Position numbers and translations under genes: made by a program | Assembly (NCBI RefSeq): GCF_010179735.1 | Contig: NZ_JAAEEH010000001.1 | Coordinates: forward strand, 150,747 to 214,746 | Length of the DNA: 64,000 bases | Source of the DNA: Anaerotalea alkaliphila | GTDB lineage: Bacteria; Bacillota; Clostridia; Lachnospirales; Vallitaleaceae | Direction of reading: 5' to 3' | Shown here: positions 62,481 to 64,000 of the stretch, one piece after another | How positions within the stretch are numbered: the first letter of the stretch is position 1 | Layout of the letters: each line of letters opens with the position of its first letter | The notes under the pieces: generated by a model | The model's input: only the letters and a program-made list of their open reading frames with translations | The model's database searches: none | Told to the model about the DNA's origin: nothing

Positions 62481-63325
62481 ACAAGATGGAATGGATAATA
62501 AAAAAGGCGAAAGAGCTGGAACTGGATGCCTTGGGCTTCTGCCATCCAGGCCCTCTTTTGGAAAGGTATCCGGTGGACTTCCCCGATGCGAAAGCTTGCC
62601 TGGGCGTGCTGGAGAGCTACCGGGTGGAGGAATCCCCCCGTCCGGAGACGGGAGCTTGGGGCAGGATCAGCCCTTCCGCCATATTCGCCGACTACCACAG
62701 GCTTGTCCTGGAGAAAACGGAGAAGATGGGGGCTGCCATGGAGGAAGAATGGGGCTGCGCCACCCGTTCCTACTGCGACCGGGGTCCCCTGCCGGATAGG
62801 GCTGTCGCCAAATTGTGCGGACTTGGACAGATCGGCAGGAACACGTTCCTCATCAACGAGCGGTTCGGGACGCGGACCTACATCGGCTATCTGCTGACAG
62901 ACCTGGACTTGGGACTAAAGGAGAGCGTTCCGGAGGGAAATGATGTCTGCGGTTCCTGCAACCGGTGCGTGGAGCACTGCCCCACGGGGGCGTTGACCGG
63001 AGACGGCGGCATCCGAAGGGAACGTTGCGTTTCCGCCCTGACCCAGGCGAAGGAGCTGGAGCAGCCTTGGATGGAAAAGGCTCTCGGCGTGCAGATATAC
63101 GGGTGCGACATCTGCCAGGCCGGCTGCCCCCACAACAGGCTAAGCGGCAGCCGCAACCGGTTCCATCCCCCAATGGTTTCCCAGTGGGTGGACCTGGAAG
63201 CGCTGTTGGCCATGGGGAACAGGGAATTCAAGGACACCTATGGGCGCTCCAGTGCCGGGTGGATCGGCAGGAAGCGGTTCCAGAGGAATGCCCGGATCGC
63301 GGTGGCAAACCAGGAAAAGAGGTAG
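62477..63325 (+). CDS. queG: Epoxyqueuosine reductase QueG-like
   Basis: A 282-residue cobalamin- and Fe-S-dependent reductase for the last step of queuosine synthesis in tRNA. Two 4Fe-4S cluster motifs are CGSCNRCVEHCPTGAL and CDICQAGCPHN; the catalytic aspartate region reads CDRGPLPDRAVAKLCGLG with GQIGRNTFLI. It is shorter than E. coli QueG (about 380), lacking most of the C-terminal extension. No other queuosine genes are nearby, so a related Fe-S reductase is possible. GTG/ATG choice is not an issue: the ATGA overlap fixes the start. Confidence 0.88.
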   Translation: MNKMEWIIKKAKELELDALGFCHPGPLLERYPVDFPDAKACLGVLESYRVEESPRPETGAWGRISPSAIFADYHRLVLEKTEKMGAAMEEEWGCATRSYCDRGPLPDRAVAKLCGLGQIGRNTFLINERFGTRTYIGYLLTDLDLGLKESVPEGNDVCGSCNRCVEHCPTGALTGDGGIRRERCVSALTQAKELEQPWMEKALGVQIYGCDICQAGCPHNRLSGSRNRFHPPMVSQWVDLEALLAMGNREFKDTYGRSSAGWIGRKRFQRNARIAVANQEKR

Positions 63326-63328
63326 AGC

Positions 63329-63859
63329 ATGGGCTTTTGGAGAACCAGGGGCCTGCGAGGCTCCGCATTGGAGGAATTGGTCAACCATACCAATGACAAG
63401 TACAGGGAACGGGGATTGGCCCTGGTGCAGAAGGTCCCCACGCCCATAAAGCCGGTGGAGTTGGATCCGGCCAACGGCAACATCCGCCTGGCTTTTTTCG
63501 AGCAGAGGAGTACGGTGGACTACATCGGCGTGGTCCAGGGGGTGCCCATCTGTTTCGATGCGAAGGAGACGAACAAGGAAAGGTTCCCCCTCCAGAACAT
63601 CCACGAGCACCAGCTGCGCTTCATGGAGGACTTCGAGCGGCAGGAGGGGGTGGCGTTCCTGCTGGTCAACTTCACCCAGCACCAGGAATTCTATTTCCTG
63701 CCCTTCGGACAGCTGAAGGAATCCTGGGACCTGGCCCTGCAGGGAGGAAGGAAATCCATACCTTACCGGGACTTCAAGAAGGCGTTTCCGGTTTATGGAA
63801 AGGACGGTTACCTTGTCCACTACCTGGAGGGGCTGGCGGCCTATCTGGAACAAAAATGA
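63329..63859 (+). CDS. recU: Holliday junction resolvase RecU
   Basis: A 176-residue endonuclease of Bacillota that resolves Holliday junctions. Catalytic motifs are visible: the ELVN helix near residue 16, RSTVDYIGVV with the first metal aspartate and FDAKETNKERF with the second acidic residue and lysine. AAGAGGTAGAG precedes the ATG, 4 bases after queG. Together with recA and recX here it serves recombination. Confidence 0.93.
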   Translation: MGFWRTRGLRGSALEELVNHTNDKYRERGLALVQKVPTPIKPVELDPANGNIRLAFFEQRSTVDYIGVVQGVPICFDAKETNKERFPLQNIHEHQLRFMEDFERQEGVAFLLVNFTQHQEFYFLPFGQLKESWDLALQGGRKSIPYRDFKKAFPVYGKDGYLVHYLEGLAAYLEQK

Positions 63860-63916
63860 ATGGATGGTTTCCATGTCAAGCGTTTTTGAAAATGTCCCGA
63901 AAAACTTATAACATAG

Positions 63917-63942
63917 GCACCAGCTATTGCTGGTGCTTTTTT
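63917..63942 (+). terminator. Intrinsic terminator after recU
   Basis: GCACCAGC (63917-63924), loop TATT, GCTGGTGC (63929-63936), then TTTTTT. It closes the dut-recU unit. The remaining 58 bases to the end of the window hold no feature I can support. Confidence 0.92.
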
Positions 63943-64000
63943 GGTCTTGGGCGTGATGCAAGGGAGCGGCATTTATTCCACGGACCTGTTTACAGCGAGC

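Noticed and set aside
1..64000. CRISPR arrays, tRNA/rRNA genes, insertion sequences or a defence island
   Set aside because: No regularly spaced repeats, cloverleaf sequences, transposase motifs or restriction/defence proteins were seen; the only tandem repeats are inside infB.

Overview
This 64 kb window looks like a chromosomal core region of an anaerobic Bacillota (Clostridia-type) bacterium with a moderately high G+C content (roughly 55-60% by eye). The evidence is the gene set and order: RNase Y, RecU, ScpA/ScpB, the rimP-nusA-ylxR-ylxQ-infB-rbfA-nrnA-truB-ribF block, a DUF512 radical-SAM protein next to der, ispH overlapping a four-domain ribosomal protein S1, and a LexA box of the Gram-positive type at recA. 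A reverse rubrerythrin, formate-tetrahydrofolate ligase and a Na+-pump biotin decarboxylase cluster point to an anaerobic, probably amino-acid or organic-acid fermenting lifestyle. I would not name a genus. I saw no tRNA or rRNA genes, CRISPR arrays, insertion sequences or prophage genes. No gene-free stretch exceeds 300 bases; the larger gaps (about 90-190 bases) hold promoters, leaders and terminators, listed below.

Layout. 1-3627: 3' end of a branched-chain amino-acid ABC transporter operon (substrate-binding protein, LivH, LivM, LivG, LivF). 3702-4355 (-): CBS-ACT sensor protein. 4524-12649: ftsK, fhs, folD, rimO, pgsA, cinA in tight succession. 12702-14558: SOS-controlled recA-recX. 14663-16222: rny. 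16415-17605: class I aminotransferase. 17740-21455: purB, proC, Nudix hydrolase, xerD. 21512-22057 (-): reverse rubrerythrin. 22224-24724: deoB and pyrimidine-nucleoside phosphorylase. 24824-25150: rhodanese behind a palindromic operator. 25285-28444: degenerate site-2 protease homologue, scpA, scpB, rluB-type synthase, mnmM-like methyltransferase. 28538-33607: carboxyltransferase / OadG-like / biotin carrier / OadB-like pump / 5S carboxyltransferase. 33797-38974: RpiR regulator, BaiN-like flavoprotein, a chorismate mutase-cytidylate kinase fusion, ispH, S1 protein. 39013-40176 (-): YprB-like nuclease. 40344-48084: speD, speE, rnhB, yraN, pgeF, DUF512, der, plsY, gpsA. 48248-57647: rimP through ribF, a radical SAM/SPASM protein and a tiny Cys/Lys-rich protein. 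57791-60325: rpsO and pnp. 60419-63859: dut, unknown membrane protein, RluD-type synthase, queG, recU.

How the genes work together. Most are growth-linked housekeeping genes, coupled by ATGA/GTGA overlaps and headed by clear sigma-A promoters (TTGACA/TATAAT-like with 16-18 base spacers). One-carbon metabolism (fhs, folD), lipid precursors (plsY, gpsA, pgsA), polyamine synthesis (speD, speE), translation and ribosome assembly, and DNA repair/segregation (recA, recX, recU, xerD, ftsK, scpAB) are represented. The metabolic signature is the 28.5-33.6 kb cluster, which contains both a 12S/MmdA-type and a 5S/PycB-type carboxyltransferase sharing one biotin carrier and one membrane pump.

The most interesting non-routine items are the AroH-Cmk fusion, the site-2 protease homologue whose zinc motif reads HEVPK, the near-perfect 20-base palindrome over the rhodanese promoter, the promoter followed at once by a terminator hairpin before scpA, the mutually exclusive hairpins before rimP, the long GGQRPAG repeat tract in IF-2, and two uncharacterised genes in the ribF and dut operons. 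I did not find a clearly new defence or biosynthetic system.
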